62,057 bases of DNA from Cyanobium sp. C1_MAG_00004 (GCA_027486935.1 JAIXOF010000032.1:1-62057); one strand, 5' to 3'. Shown: positions 44,624 through 53,993, numbered from the stretch's first letter. Numbers and translations are program-made. Notes: a model not told the origin generated them from the letters alone.

Positions 44624-45781
44624 ATGGATCTTCTTTACGACACATTGTTCAACGGCCTGGCCATCGGCTCGGTGCTGGTCCTTGCCGCCCTGGGCCTCGC
44701 CGTGGTCTTCGGTCTGATGGGGGTCATCAACATGGCCCACGGTGAATTGATGATGCTGGGTGCGTACACCACGTTTGTGGTGCAGAACCTGTTCAAGGAT
44801 GGCCCCCTTGAAGCCCTGTTTCCCGTTTACATCCTGATTGCGATTCCGGTGGCCTTTCTGGTCAGCGGCCTGGCCGGGCTGCTGTTGGAAAAGACCGTGA
44901 TCCGCCGTCTGTATGGCCGTCCGCTCGAGACCCTGCTCGCCACCTGGGGCGTGAGCCTGATCCTGCAGCAGTTCGTGCGTTCGGTCAGCAGCGCTTTTGC
45001 GATCGGCCTGATCGTGGCGGTGGCCCTGGGGCTGCTCTTTCCCCGTTTCACCCCCCCATCCCTGTGGCGGCAGCGTTGGAGTCCTGTGCTGGGGGTGGGC
45101 AGCTGGGTCGCTGCCGGTCTGATCGGTGTCGTTCTGGCCTCCGTGTTGGGCGGCGTGCGCGTGCTCGACCAGCCCTGGTTCAGCGCCCGCAACATCGATG
45201 TGACGGCGCCCCAGTGGTTGCGGGGCTCGATTGATCTCGGCGCGTTGAACATGCCGACCGCGCGCCTGTTCATCATTGCCCTCACCGCCATTGCGCTGGG
45301 GGCGGTGACCTGGTTTCTGCAGAAGAGCGTCTGGGGCATGCGCATCCGTGCCGTGACCCAGAACCGCTCGATGAGCGATTGCCTGGGCATCCCCACCGAG
45401 ACCGTCGATGCTCTGACCTTTCTGGTGGGCTCGGGCCTGGCCGGTGTGGCCGGCGTGGCGGTGACCCTGCTGGGTTCTGTGGGGCCGAACCTGGGCGGCA
45501 ATTACATCGTCGACTGCTTCATGGTCGTCGTGCTCGGCGGTGTCGGCAAGCTGGCCGGCACGGTGGTGGCGGCCCTGGGCATCGGCGTGCTCAGTTACAT
45601 CGTCGGTTCGGGTTCCCTGCTGCTGGTCTGGCCCGCCATGCCGCCTGCGCTGAACGAACTGGTGACCTTCTTTGCCACCACTTCGATGGCCAAGGTGCTC
45701 GTCTTTGCCCTGATCGTCGTCTTCCTGCAGTTCAGACCCGCGGGTCTGTTCCCGCAGAAGGGACGCCTGGTGGAGGCCTGA
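44624..45781 (+). CDS. urtB: Urea ABC transporter permease UrtB
   Basis: 385 residues, LivH-like, with eight or more membrane segments. Start MDLLYDTLFNGLAIGSVLVL; family motifs GLMGVINMAHGELMMLGAYT, LLATWGVSLILQQFVR, RAVTQNRSMSDCLGIPTETV and YIVDCFMVVVLGGVGKLAGT. An insertion of about 90 residues in the middle (from FPRFTPPSLWRQ to the IDLGALNMP region) is common in UrtB. It lies behind the urtA terminator and is followed by urtC after 3 bp. Confidence 0.95.
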   Translation: MDLLYDTLFNGLAIGSVLVLAALGLAVVFGLMGVINMAHGELMMLGAYTTFVVQNLFKDGPLEALFPVYILIAIPVAFLVSGLAGLLLEKTVIRRLYGRPLETLLATWGVSLILQQFVRSVSSAFAIGLIVAVALGLLFPRFTPPSLWRQRWSPVLGVGSWVAAGLIGVVLASVLGGVRVLDQPWFSARNIDVTAPQWLRGSIDLGALNMPTARLFIIALTAIALGAVTWFLQKSVWGMRIRAVTQNRSMSDCLGIPTETVDALTFLVGSGLAGVAGVAVTLLGSVGPNLGGNYIVDCFMVVVLGGVGKLAGTVVAALGIGVLSYIVGSGSLLLVWPAMPPALNELVTFFATTSMAKVLVFALIVVFLQFRPAGLFPQKGRLVEA

Positions 45782-45784
45782 GCG

Positions 45785-46930
45785 ATGGCGGATCTGTTGT
45801 CGGCCCGCAACCTGCGGCGCGCGATCCCCTGGCTGTTGATCGTGATCGCGGCTCTTGTGCTGCCGGTGGTGCTGCCCCCGTTCCGGCTCAACCTTCTGGG
45901 TCGCTTCCTCTCGCTGGGGATCGTCGCCCTGGGCATCGATCTGATCTGGGGCTTCACCGGCCTGCTGAGCCTGGGGCAGGGGATCTTCTTTGCCCTCGGC
46001 GGCTATGCCCTGGGCATGCACCTGCAGCTGGGCTCCCTGGCTCCGGGGGAACTGCCTGAATTCTTCGGTCTCTATGGCGTTAAGGCCCTGCCGGCGTTCT
46101 GGCAGCCCTTCACCTCGCCGCTGTTCACCCTGCTCTGCATCTGGGTGCTGCCGGCGCTGGTGGCCGGGGTCCTCGGTTATCTGGTGTTCCGCAACCGCAT
46201 CAAGGGGGTCTATTTCTCGATCCTGACCCAGGCGGCCCTGCTGGTCTTTTTCAACTTCTTCAACGGCCAGCAGAAGCTGATCAACGGCACCAATGGCCTC
46301 AAGACCGACACCGCCCAGCTCTTGGGTCAGCTGGTCGGCAGTGATGCGATGCAACGCAACCTGTTCTGGCTGACGGTGGTGCTGGCGGTCGGTGCCTATC
46401 TGCTGTGCCGCTGGCTGACCCGGGGTCGCTTTGGTGATGCCCTGATCGCCATTCGGGACGACGAGCCGCGGCTGCGGTTCACCGGTTACAACACCACCGT
46501 CTACAAGACCCTGGTGTTTGCGGTTGCCGGCGCCATGGCCGGTGTCAGCGGGGCGCTCTACACCGTGCAGTCGGGCATCGTCAGTCCCCAGTTCATGGCG
46601 GTGCCGTTCTCGATCGAAATGGTGATCTGGGTGGCGGTGGGGGGCCGCGGCACCCTGATCGGCGCGGTGCTCGGCGCCGTTCTGATCAACTACGCCAAGA
46701 GCCTGGTCAGCGAGGCCTTGCCCGAAACCTGGCTGTTCATTCAGGGCGGCCTGTTCCTGCTGGTGGTGACGGCCCTGCCTGACGGCTTGGTCGGCTGGTG
46801 GCGCAGCGGCGGCCCCGGTCGGATCAGGGCCATGTTTAGCTCGCCCCCGGCCGTGGCCACCTACCCCGATCTGGAGCTCGATCCCGCTGTGCAGGCCGAA
46901 AAAGCGAAGCTCGAAGGAGGTGCCCAATGA
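45785..46930 (+). CDS. urtC: Urea ABC transporter permease UrtC
   Basis: 381 residues, LivM-like. Motifs: GIVALGIDLIWGFTGLLSLG, GIFFALGGYALGMHLQL, YFSILTQAALLVFFNFFNGQ, ALIAIRDDEPRLRFTGYNTT and VWVAVGGRGTLIGAVLGAVL. It pairs with UrtB to form the channel. It overlaps urtD by four bases. Confidence 0.95.
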   Translation: MADLLSARNLRRAIPWLLIVIAALVLPVVLPPFRLNLLGRFLSLGIVALGIDLIWGFTGLLSLGQGIFFALGGYALGMHLQLGSLAPGELPEFFGLYGVKALPAFWQPFTSPLFTLLCIWVLPALVAGVLGYLVFRNRIKGVYFSILTQAALLVFFNFFNGQQKLINGTNGLKTDTAQLLGQLVGSDAMQRNLFWLTVVLAVGAYLLCRWLTRGRFGDALIAIRDDEPRLRFTGYNTTVYKTLVFAVAGAMAGVSGALYTVQSGIVSPQFMAVPFSIEMVIWVAVGGRGTLIGAVLGAVLINYAKSLVSEALPETWLFIQGGLFLLVVTALPDGLVGWWRSGGPGRIRAMFSSPPAVATYPDLELDPAVQAEKAKLEGGAQ

Positions 46931-47727
46931 ACACCAGCAACGCCACAAACCCCCCAACGATTGCCGGTGGTGCGCCCCTGCTCGAGCTGCGCAGTGTCAG
47001 CGTCTCGTTTGATGGCTTCTGGGCCCTCAATGACCTCAACCTGCGGCTTGTTCCCGGGGAACTGCGGGCGGTGATCGGTCCCAACGGGGCCGGCAAGACC
47101 ACGTTTTTGGATGTGATCACCGGCAAAGTGCGTCCCACCCAAGGCGATGTGCTGTTCAAAGGGCGTTCGCTGGTCGGCATCGCCGAGCACCGCATCGCCC
47201 GGCTGGGCATCGGCCGCAAGTTCCAGACCCCGCGGGTGATCCAGAACCTCAGCGTGCGCCGCAACCTCGAACTGGCGGTCAACGGCAGCCATGATCCGTT
47301 GACCCTGCTGTTCGGCAGGCTCAGCCATCCGCAGCGACAGCGGGTCCAAGAGCTGCTGGCGGTGGTGGGCCTTGAGGCCCTCGCCGCCCAGCAGGCCGGG
47401 AGCCTCTCCCACGGTCAGAAGCAGTGGCTCGAGATCGCCATGCTGCTGGCCCAGGACCCTGAACTGCTGCTGGTGGACGAGCCGGTGGCTGGTCTCTCCG
47501 ATGAGGAGACCGAACGCACCGGCACCTTGCTGCGCAGCCTGGCGGGGGATCACACCGTGCTGGTGATCGAGCACGACATGGAGTTCATCCGCGAACTGCA
47601 GGCTCCGGTCACGGTGCTGCATGAAGGCCATGTCCTCTGCGAGGGATCCATGGACGCGGTGCAGAACGATCCGCGGGTGATCGAGGTCTACCTGGGTACC
47701 GAAACAGAAGGGGAATTCAACGGATGA
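46927..47727 (+). CDS. urtD: Urea ABC transporter ATP-binding protein UrtD
   Basis: 266 residues, LivG-like ATPase: Walker A GPNGAGKTTFLDVITGK, LGIGRKFQTPRVIQNLSVRR, signature LSHGQKQWLEIAMLLAQ, Walker B LLLVDEPVAGLSDEE, and VIEHDMEFI. The SHGQKQ form of the signature is typical for UrtD. It overlaps urtE by four bases. Confidence 0.95.
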   Translation: MNTSNATNPPTIAGGAPLLELRSVSVSFDGFWALNDLNLRLVPGELRAVIGPNGAGKTTFLDVITGKVRPTQGDVLFKGRSLVGIAEHRIARLGIGRKFQTPRVIQNLSVRRNLELAVNGSHDPLTLLFGRLSHPQRQRVQELLAVVGLEALAAQQAGSLSHGQKQWLEIAMLLAQDPELLLVDEPVAGLSDEETERTGTLLRSLAGDHTVLVIEHDMEFIRELQAPVTVLHEGHVLCEGSMDAVQNDPRVIEVYLGTETEGEFNG

Positions 47728-48437
47728 CTGACACTGTTCTGCAGGTCCGCGCTCTCAACGTCTATTACGGCGAGAGCCATATCCTGCGCAACGTCGATCT
47801 CTCGATCGCTCCTGGCCAGATGGCCTGTCTGATCGGGCTCAACGGCGTTGGCAAGACCACCCTGCTGAAGACGATCATCGGCCTGTTGCGTCAGCGCAGC
47901 GGCAGTCTCCAGCTGGCGGGCGAGGAGATCTCGGCGATGGCGCCCCATCGACGCGCCCGTGGGGGGATCGGCTACGTCCCCCAGGGGCGGGAGATCATTC
48001 CCCAGTTGACGGTGCGCGAAAACCTGCTGCTGGGCCTTGAGGCTCTGCCGGGTGGGCTGGCGCGCAACCGCCACATCGATCCGCTGGTGTTCGAGCTGTT
48101 TCCGGTCTTGGAGTCGTTTCTGAACCGACGTGGTGGTGACCTTTCGGGCGGTCAGCAGCAACAGCTGGCGATCGCCCGTGCCTTGCTGGGCAAGCCGCGG
48201 CTGCTGTTGCTCGATGAACCCACCGAGGGGATCCAGCCCTCGGTGGTGCTCGACATCCAACGGGCAGTGGCGAGGATTCTGCGCGAGACGTCGATCGGGG
48301 TGCTGCTGGTGGAGCACCACGCCAGCTTCGTGCGCCAGTCCGACTGCTATTACGCCATGCAGAAGGGGGGTGTCGTCGCCAGTGGCTCCACCCGTGATCT
48401 CAGCCCCGAGATGCTGCAGCGCTTCCTCAGCGTCTGA
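47724..48437 (+). CDS. urtE: Urea ABC transporter ATP-binding protein UrtE
   Basis: 237 residues, LivF-like ATPase: Walker A GLNGVGKTTLLKTIIGL, GIGYVPQGREIIPQLTVREN, signature LSGGQQQQLAIARALL, Walker B LLLLDEPTEGIQPSVV, LLVEHHASFVRQSD. Last gene of urtABCDE. Confidence 0.95.
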   Translation: MTDTVLQVRALNVYYGESHILRNVDLSIAPGQMACLIGLNGVGKTTLLKTIIGLLRQRSGSLQLAGEEISAMAPHRRARGGIGYVPQGREIIPQLTVRENLLLGLEALPGGLARNRHIDPLVFELFPVLESFLNRRGGDLSGGQQQQLAIARALLGKPRLLLLDEPTEGIQPSVVLDIQRAVARILRETSIGVLLVEHHASFVRQSDCYYAMQKGGVVASGSTRDLSPEMLQRFLSV

Positions 48438-48524
48438 GGCCCAGCGCGCCCGTCGATCAACGTCTGTAACTGCTGTGCTCGGGGATGGGCCGTTGCCTGG
48501 AACAGCTGCTATGGGTTAGTCCGC

Positions 48525-49019
48525 TTGCTCTTGTCGATCGTGCGTTCTTCCTTCTCTTCACTGCTGGTTGCCGGTCTGCTGGCGGGCCTGGCGGGCAGCG
48601 CCGCGGCCCCTGCCCTGGCCCAGGGCCGCTGTGAGTTTCTGCAGCCCGTCGGCGGCAACGGCGTGACGCCGATCATCACCAAGACGATCAGTGTGGCCAA
48701 CCCGTTCGGTCGTCCGAACTGGAACACCGACTTTTACGTCACCAAGCCCTACAACAGCTACAAGTTCTTCTTCACCGCCAACTCGTCGGTCAGCGCCACC
48801 TACCCGGTCCAGGGCTATCTCAAGTTCACCGACGGCAGCAACATGGAGGTGATCAACGATCCCTCGTTCGCCCCGCCGATGGGCACCGGCAAAATGTGGG
48901 GTCCCTTCCCGGCCTATCCCGGCAAGACCGTCACCCAGCTGAACTTCAAGATCGGCGCCTCGGCTGATCAGGCGGCCACCGGTTTCACCTACCGCATCTC
49001 CACCCAGGGCTGCTTCTGA
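48525..49019 (+). CDS. Small exported protein of unknown function
   Basis: 164 residues from a TTG (48525) or 159 from a GTG (48540); no ATG fits. A Sec signal peptide is clear: SFSSLLVAGLLAGLAGSAAA then APALAQ with cleavage near GRCEF. The mature part of about 130 residues is rich in Phe, Tyr, Thr and Pro, likely all-beta, with one Cys at its start (GRCEF) and one at its end (QGCF) that could form a disulfide. No catalytic motif or known family recognised. It lies 87 bp after urtE on the same strand and converges on pabC. Confidence 0.75.
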   Translation: MLLSIVRSSFSSLLVAGLLAGLAGSAAAPALAQGRCEFLQPVGGNGVTPIITKTISVANPFGRPNWNTDFYVTKPYNSYKFFFTANSSVSATYPVQGYLKFTDGSNMEVINDPSFAPPMGTGKMWGPFPAYPGKTVTQLNFKIGASADQAATGFTYRISTQGCF

Positions 49020-49023
49020 GGCT

Positions 49024-49914
49024 CTAGAGCAACTGTCGCCAGAGCAGTTCGGCCTGCTCTGGGCTGACCGTGGCCCGGGGGCCGACCCTCGGGCCGCTCT
49101 CGGTGCCGCAGCCGCTGATGCTGCTGATGCTCTCGTTGTCGGCGTCGGCTCTGATCGGCCGGCAGCCCAGGCTGTTGAGCAGCACCGCCCCCGGGCTGGC
49201 CAGCAGGTCAGCTGTGGTGATCACCCGTTCGTGGGCCAGACCCCTGGCGATCGCCTGCCGGCGCATGATGCCCGGCAGGCAGCCGCTGCTTAGGGGCGGC
49301 GTCAGCCAGCCGCCGTCGCCCTGGATCAGCAGGTTGGCTGCGGTGCTGCAGCACAGGCCGCCGGCGCTGCTGGTCAGCAGGGCGTCGTCGGCCTGTGCTG
49401 CGCTGGCCTGGCGGCGGGCGATCAGGGCGCTGCCGTAGCCGAAGCTCTTGCACTGGCTCAGCAGGCTGGCGGCCAGGCGCTGTTCGCTTGGGCTGATGAT
49501 CACCGTCTGCGGTTTAAAGCTGGGCGCCATGGGGCTCAGCTGCAGCCAGAACAGCACCGCTGAATCGCCGGGATCGGTCGGCGCCAGCCCGCGGGGGCCG
49601 CTGCCCCGGCACCAGTTGAGCCGCAGGGCACCGGTGTCGATGCCGCTGCGGTCAATCGCCTGCTGCACCAGCGGTTCGATGTGCGCCGCCGCTGGGGGCG
49701 GCGCCAGTCCCAGCACGGCGGCACCCCGTTGCCAGCGCTGCAGGTGCGCCTCCAGCAGCTGCGGGTGCCCTTTCAGCAGCAGCACGGTCTCGAACACCCC
49801 CTCGGCCAGCAGCAGGCCGCGGGCATCGGCGGGCAAGGCCAGGGCGTCGGGCGCTCCCCAACGGCCACCCTCGCCGCTGCTGATCCAGGCGATGCTGGCG
49901 GCGGTGCTGCTCAT
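49024..49914 (-). CDS. pabC: Aminotransferase class IV, probable 4-amino-4-deoxychorismate lyase
   Basis: 296 residues. PLP-dependent fold-type IV protein: ARGLLLAEGVFETVLLLKGH (start of the family core), LRLNWCRGSGPRGLA, the probable PLP lysine in SQCKSFGYGSALIARRQA, and LLIQGDGGWLTPPLSSGCLP with GIMRRQAI. Together with the overlapping pabB it would make p-aminobenzoate for folate. The frame continues upstream through pabB as a shadow; the ATG at 49914 overlaps the pabB stop. Confidence 0.85.
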   Translation of the reverse strand: MSSTAASIAWISSGEGGRWGAPDALALPADARGLLLAEGVFETVLLLKGHPQLLEAHLQRWQRGAAVLGLAPPPAAAHIEPLVQQAIDRSGIDTGALRLNWCRGSGPRGLAPTDPGDSAVLFWLQLSPMAPSFKPQTVIISPSEQRLAASLLSQCKSFGYGSALIARRQASAAQADDALLTSSAGGLCCSTAANLLIQGDGGWLTPPLSSGCLPGIMRRQAIARGLAHERVITTADLLASPGAVLLNSLGCRPIRADADNESISSISGCGTESGPRVGPRATVSPEQAELLWRQLL

Positions 49915-51275
49915 GCCAGGGCCTGCAGCAGGGGGTTCAGCTTCCAGCCCAGCTCGGCAGCTTCGGCGGCGGGATCCGAATCGGCGACGATGCCGCAACC
50001 CGCATGGGCCCTGAGGGTGCGGTCCTTGAGCATCAGCGAGCGGATCACGATGTTGCTGTCCAGGCTGCCATCGCCCCCCAAGCGAAACAGGCTGCCGCAG
50101 TAGGGGCCCCGCGGCACGGGCTCCAGTTCGCCCAGGCGCTGGCAGGCCCGGATCTTGGGAGCGCCGCTGATCGAGCCCCCCGGCCAGCAGGCCGTCAGCA
50201 GCGCCGCGTTGCTGACGGCAGGGTCCAGTCGCCCTTCGATCACCGAGGTCAGATGGTGCACCTGGCGGTAGCTCTCCAGGCCCACCAGCTGGGGCACCTG
50301 AACCGATCCCGGCCGGCAGACCCGGCCCAGATCGTTGCGCAGCAGGTCGACGATCATCACGTTTTCGGCCCGGTCCTTGGGGCTGCTGACCAGCTGGGCC
50401 GCTGCATCGGCATCGGCCAGGGGGTCGTCGCTGCGGGGGCGGGTGCCCTTGATCGGGCGGGTTTCGACCAGGCCCTCCCCATCTCGCCGTAGAAAGCGTT
50501 CGGGCGAACTGCACAGCAGGGCCTCGCCGGCGGCGCCGCCTGTGCCGATCGCCAGGCCGGCAAACGGGGCCGGGCAGCGGCGGCGCAGCCGGCCGTACAG
50601 CGCCAGGGCCGCCTGGGGCCCGGAGGGGGCGCCGGCCGGCAGGGTCGTCTGGCAGCAAGCCGTCAGGTTGGCCTGAAACAGATCGCCCGCCGCGATCCAG
50701 TCGCGGATCTGCTGCACCTGGACGGTAAAGCGGGCGGGGTCCGTGTGCCAGTGCCAGTCCTGCAGGGGCAGCCGCAGCCCATCAGCGGGCTCTGCTGCCG
50801 CCGGCTGCTCCTGGGGAAGGCTGCTGATCAGGTCATGCAGCATGGCGGCCAGGGGCCGGCCCTGATCTGGTCTGGTGGCAAGCCAAAGTTGCTGCTGCTG
50901 CAGGTCAAACACCAGCTCGTGGCTGTAGCGGGCTGCCCACAGCAGGGCCATCGGCGGTTCGCGCCAGTGGGCGGCGGGCTCGACCCAGGCGCCGGCCTCG
51001 TAGGCCAGCCAGCCCATCCAGCTGCCGCCGCCGTCAGGCAGCTCCAGGTCGGCCAGGGCTGAAAACGGGTCCTGGCCGCCAGCGCTGCCGGGCAGCCCCC
51101 GGCAGCAGACGCTCTGCAGAGGGTTGAACCCCAGCCGCGCCCAGCGCCCCAGGTCGCTGCCGTCGCCGTCGAGCCAGACCAGGCCCTCGGCGCCCAGCTC
51201 GGCGGCGATGGCTTCCACCACCTGCCACGGGTCGCGCCAGGGCAGGTCATGAAGATCGGTGTGGCCAGGGCCCAT
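49911..51275 (-). CDS. pabB: Aminodeoxychorismate synthase component I (PabB)
   Basis: 454 residues. Chorismate-utilising family: IRDWIAAGDLFQANLTACCQ, LLCSSPERFLRRDGEGLVET, RPIKGTRPR, AENVMIVDLLRNDLGRVC, VHHLTSVIEGRLDP and WPGGSISGAPKIRA. The PIKGT lysine distinguishes PabB from anthranilate synthase TrpE (PIAGT). It makes 4-amino-4-deoxychorismate with a glutamine amidotransferase encoded elsewhere. It lies 4 bp after queC and overlaps pabC. Confidence 0.93.
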   Translation of the reverse strand: MGPGHTDLHDLPWRDPWQVVEAIAAELGAEGLVWLDGDGSDLGRWARLGFNPLQSVCCRGLPGSAGGQDPFSALADLELPDGGGSWMGWLAYEAGAWVEPAAHWREPPMALLWAARYSHELVFDLQQQQLWLATRPDQGRPLAAMLHDLISSLPQEQPAAAEPADGLRLPLQDWHWHTDPARFTVQVQQIRDWIAAGDLFQANLTACCQTTLPAGAPSGPQAALALYGRLRRRCPAPFAGLAIGTGGAAGEALLCSSPERFLRRDGEGLVETRPIKGTRPRSDDPLADADAAAQLVSSPKDRAENVMIVDLLRNDLGRVCRPGSVQVPQLVGLESYRQVHHLTSVIEGRLDPAVSNAALLTACWPGGSISGAPKIRACQRLGELEPVPRGPYCGSLFRLGGDGSLDSNIVIRSLMLKDRTLRAHAGCGIVADSDPAAEAAELGWKLNPLLQALA

Positions 51276-51279
51276 CGGC

Positions 51280-51981
51280 TCAACCCCTGGGGCTGCTGGC
51301 CAGATCGGGCCGGCCCGCCTCGATCAGCGCCGCATCGCGGATGCGGCAGCTGTCGCACACACCACAGGGCGCTTCGCCGCCGCTGTAGCAGCTCCAGGTG
51401 GCGTCGATCGGGACGCCCAGGCGCAGGGCCTGGCGCACGATTTCGGTCTTGCTCCAGGTCACCAGCGGCGCCCACAGCCTGGGCCCATGGCCCTCGCGGC
51501 CGGCTTTGGTGGCCAGGTCGGCCAGGGTCTGAAACGCGGCCAGATAGTCGGGCCGGCAGTCCGGATAGCCCGAGTAGTCGACGGCGTTGACGCCCAGCAC
51601 CAGGGTCCGGGCCCCGCGGGCTTCGGCCAGGCTGAGGCCCAGGGCGATGAACACCGTGTTGCGGCCCGGCACGTAGGTGCTGGGGATCACCCCGTTGTCG
51701 ACCCCGCCGGTCGGCACGGCGATGCTGGCATCGGTCAGGGCCGAGCCCCCCCAGGCCGCCAGATTCACCGGCAGGGTGTGATGCTCGACGATGCCCAGGG
51801 CGTCGGCCACGGTGGCGGCGGCCTGCAGCTCGCGCCGGTGCCGCTGGCCGTAGTCCAGCGACAGGGCGATCACCCGGTGGCCCGTCTCGATCGCCAGGGC
51901 GGTGGCAGTGGCCGAATCGAGGCCCCCCGACAGCAGGGCGATGGCCACCGGCTGGGCCGGGTCAGTGCTGGAAGCGGTCAT
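51280..51981 (-). CDS. queC: 7-cyano-7-deazaguanine synthase QueC
   Basis: 233 residues. It makes preQ0 for queuosine in tRNA. ATP-binding loop [65 protein letters not shown], and the zinc site [15 protein letters not shown] with four cysteines. The frame continues upstream to 52953 as a shadow of the ecotin and queE genes. The start is the ATG at 51981, divergent from the ecotin gene. Confidence 0.95.
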   Translation of the reverse strand: MTASSTDPAQPVAIALLSGGLDSATATALAIETGHRVIALSLDYGQRHRRELQAAATVADALGIVEHHTLPVNLAAWGGSALTDASIAVPTGGVDNGVIPSTYVPGRNTVFIALGLSLAEARGARTLVLGVNAVDYSGYPDCRPDYLAAFQTLADLATKAGREGHGPRLWAPLVTWSKTEIVRQALRLGVPIDATWSCYSGGEAPCGVCDSCRIRDAALIEAGRPDLASSPRG

Positions 51982-52008
51982 GGGCCAAGGCTGGCAGATC
52001 TGAGCAAC

Positions 52009-52554
52009 ATGGGTCCAGTCCCTGCTCCAGCCGCCATGGCGTTGATCCGGCCCGTTGTCGTTGCCGCCACTGCGGCCGTGGGCCTGGCGGCGCTGCCGGC
52101 CGCGGCCATCCCCCGGCTCGACCTGTCGGGCTATCCGGCGCCGGCCGCCGGCGAGCGCCGTTGGGTGATCCAGCTGCCGGGGGTGCTGCCGCCCACCCGG
52201 GATCCGGCTCTGTCGCCCGATCCAGGTGACTGGCGGGTGCAGCTGATCGTCGGTCAGATGGCCCTGGTCGACTGCAACCAGCACAGCTTTGCGGCCCGGC
52301 TGCGCCACTGGCGCCAGGCCGATGACAAGCCGATGGTGTTTCGGGTCGACAACGTTGGCCCGATGGCCTCGACCCGCATGGCCTGCCCGCCGGATCAGCC
52401 CCGGCGCCAGGCGTTCGTGACCATGGCCGGCAAGCCCTACGTGGTGCCCTATGCGGTCAGCCAGCCGATCGTTGTCTACGCCCCAGCAGCGCTGCAGCTG
52501 CGCTGGCGCCTGTGGAAGGCCGAGCGCCAGAGCCGCGACGCCCTGGCGCTCTGA
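52009..52554 (+). CDS. eco: Ecotin-like periplasmic serine protease inhibitor
   Basis: 181 residues (172 from the ATG at 52036, which gives a cleaner signal peptide: [20 protein letters not shown] then PAAA). The mature part follows E. coli ecotin closely in pattern: [51 protein letters not shown] and RWRLWKAE. Both disulfide cysteines are present (VDCN and MACP). The reactive site that is STMM in E. coli reads STRM here, so P1 is Arg and trypsin-like proteases are the expected targets. It lies on the plus strand between queC and queE. Confidence 0.88.
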   Translation: MGPVPAPAAMALIRPVVVAATAAVGLAALPAAAIPRLDLSGYPAPAAGERRWVIQLPGVLPPTRDPALSPDPGDWRVQLIVGQMALVDCNQHSFAARLRHWRQADDKPMVFRVDNVGPMASTRMACPPDQPRRQAFVTMAGKPYVVPYAVSQPIVVYAPAALQLRWRLWKAERQSRDALAL

Positions 52555-52558
52555 TAGC

Positions 52559-53215
52559 TCAGCGGATCGCCAGCCACTTGTGGGTCTGCAGGCTGAGGCG
52601 CCAGGTGCTGTGGCTGCGCACGTGCTGCAGGCACAGCTGCAGGGCCTCCTCGTTGCCCCAGACCGGTTGCAGCAGCAGGGCCGGCCCTGGTGTGCCCGGG
52701 GGGCGGTGGCTGGCGGCGGCGCGGGCCATGGCCGCGGCAAAGGCGAGGTCGGCCGCCGCGGTGACCACCAGCTTGAGCTCGTCGCAGCGGGCCAGCAGTT
52801 CGGCGGTGGGCGGCCGGTGCGGCTTGGGGGAGAGGGTGATCCAGTCGAAGCGCCCGCTGAGCGGGTCGACGCCGCTGGTTTCCAGATGCAGCGGCAGGCC
52901 TGCGGGCTGCAGGGCCCGGCAGAGCGGGCCCAGGTCGTGGTGCAACGGTTCACCGCCGGTCACCACCACAAAGGCGGCCCCGGCGCTGTTGGCGGCCTCG
53001 ACCTCGGCCGCCAGCTCGTCCAGGGGCCGCTGGGGGTGCCGCTCGGCCGGCCACGAGTGTTTGGTGTCGCACCAGCTGCAGCCGACGCTGCAGCCCCCCA
53101 GGCGAATGAACAGGGCGCTGCGGCCGGCATGGAGACCCTCGCCCTGGAGCGAGTGAAAGGTCTCCACCACCGGCAGCCTCAGCGTTTCCTGGCTCGGGTC
53201 GGGAGCGGGCGGCAC
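52559..53215 (-). CDS. queE: 7-carboxy-7-deazaguanine synthase QueE
   Basis: 218 residues. Radical SAM enzyme of queuosine precursor synthesis. [20 protein letters not shown], the cluster motif [41 protein letters not shown] and ITLSPKPH. The cysteine pattern is CxxxCxxC, as in the canonical branch. It precedes the ecotin and queC genes but is separated from queC by the oppositely oriented inhibitor gene. Confidence 0.93.
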   Translation of the reverse strand: MPPAPDPSQETLRLPVVETFHSLQGEGLHAGRSALFIRLGGCSVGCSWCDTKHSWPAERHPQRPLDELAAEVEAANSAGAAFVVVTGGEPLHHDLGPLCRALQPAGLPLHLETSGVDPLSGRFDWITLSPKPHRPPTAELLARCDELKLVVTAAADLAFAAAMARAAASHRPPGTPGPALLLQPVWGNEEALQLCLQHVRSHSTWRLSLQTHKWLAIR

Positions 53216-53240
53216 GGTCGGTCGTCGCCGATCAACAACA

Positions 53241-53915
53241 TCAAGCAGTCTGGGCCAGGTTGAGCCGCTGCCGCAGGCGGCGGCTGAAGCCCAGGGCTAC
53301 GCCCGCCCCCAGCACCGGCAGCGGGCCCGGCACCGCTTGGCTGATCGGGTCGGTGATCGTGGTGCTGCCCGAGCCGGCCCGGATCCCCTGCACCCGCGCC
53401 GCCGAGTAGACGCCGGTCACTGGGCTGCCGGGGTTGTTGGTGGTCAGAAAGTCTTCTGGGGTCAGACCGGTGCCATTGATCGTGAAGCGGGCGGTGTCAG
53501 TGCCCTGAAAGCGGTTTTTGTTATTGGGAATCGGCAGGTTGATTGCCAGATCGAGCCCCTGGATGCCGTTGGCAAAGTTGTTCTTGGGCAATTTGTTGAA
53601 CTCCTGCTCAACACTGGTGGAGCTGCAGGTGATGTCGCTGCTGTCGCAGCTCCAGCTGAGGTTCTGAATTTCGTTCTTCAGGTTGAAACCAACCGAACGG
53701 ATGAATTCCTGGGAGTCCTGCAGATTGCCGGTCAGGTCGATCGTGACGCCGTTGCCGCCGGCCTTGGGGCCGATCACAGTGCGCAGCCACCAGGGGCTGC
53801 CAGCCGGGGGGACGGTGCCAGAGTTGATGTCAAAATCATATTGGTAGATGTTGGTGCCGATTTGGACCGGTGCGGCCAGGGCGGCGTTGGGTTGGATGGC
53901 AACAGCAGCCAGCAT
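53241..53915 (-). CDS. PEP-CTERM-type exported protein, N-terminus split by a frameshift tract
   Basis: 224 residues from the ATG at 53915. The C-terminus has AVPGPLPVLGAGVALGFSRR, the cyanobacterial PEP-CTERM variant: a PGPLP motif, one membrane helix and a basic tail, which directs exosortase-type processing to the cell surface. The middle is Asn/Thr/Gly-rich and likely beta. The start MLAAVAIQPNAALAA is only the second half of a signal peptide. Read upstream in the same frame, the sequence gives PKLPKSAQPALWAAAGLGA, the missing basic and hydrophobic part, but no start codon; one is found in another frame at 54013 (MIRQLLH). The two frames meet at a C8 tract. Confidence 0.75.
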   Translation of the reverse strand: MLAAVAIQPNAALAAPVQIGTNIYQYDFDINSGTVPPAGSPWWLRTVIGPKAGGNGVTIDLTGNLQDSQEFIRSVGFNLKNEIQNLSWSCDSSDITCSSTSVEQEFNKLPKNNFANGIQGLDLAINLPIPNNKNRFQGTDTARFTINGTGLTPEDFLTTNNPGSPVTGVYSAARVQGIRAGSGSTTITDPISQAVPGPLPVLGAGVALGFSRRLRQRLNLAQTA

Positions 53916-53985
53916 TGCGCCCAGGCCGGCTGCGGCCCAGAGGGCGGGTTGGGCCGACTTGGGCAGTTTGGGCCGGCGGTGTTCA

Positions 53986-53993
53986 GGGGGGGG
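53986..53993. repeat. G8/C8 homopolymer tract at the frame junction of the PEP-CTERM gene
   Basis: Eight G on the plus strand (eight C in the gene). One more or two fewer would join the ATG at 54013 (MIRQLLHPP) to the signal peptide and the rest of the gene. It could be a slippage tract or a sequencing error. Confidence 0.6.

Noticed and set aside
44525-46957. Long open frame of about 810 codons on the minus strand opposite urtB-urtC
   Set aside because: It is antisense to clearly conserved permeases, rich in Gln, His, Gly and Arg, and lacks any domain pattern, as expected from GC-rich codon bias.
49022-49031. GCTCTAGAGC palindrome between the exported-protein gene and pabC as a terminator
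   Set aside because: A ten-base palindrome cannot form a stable loop and has no U-tract.
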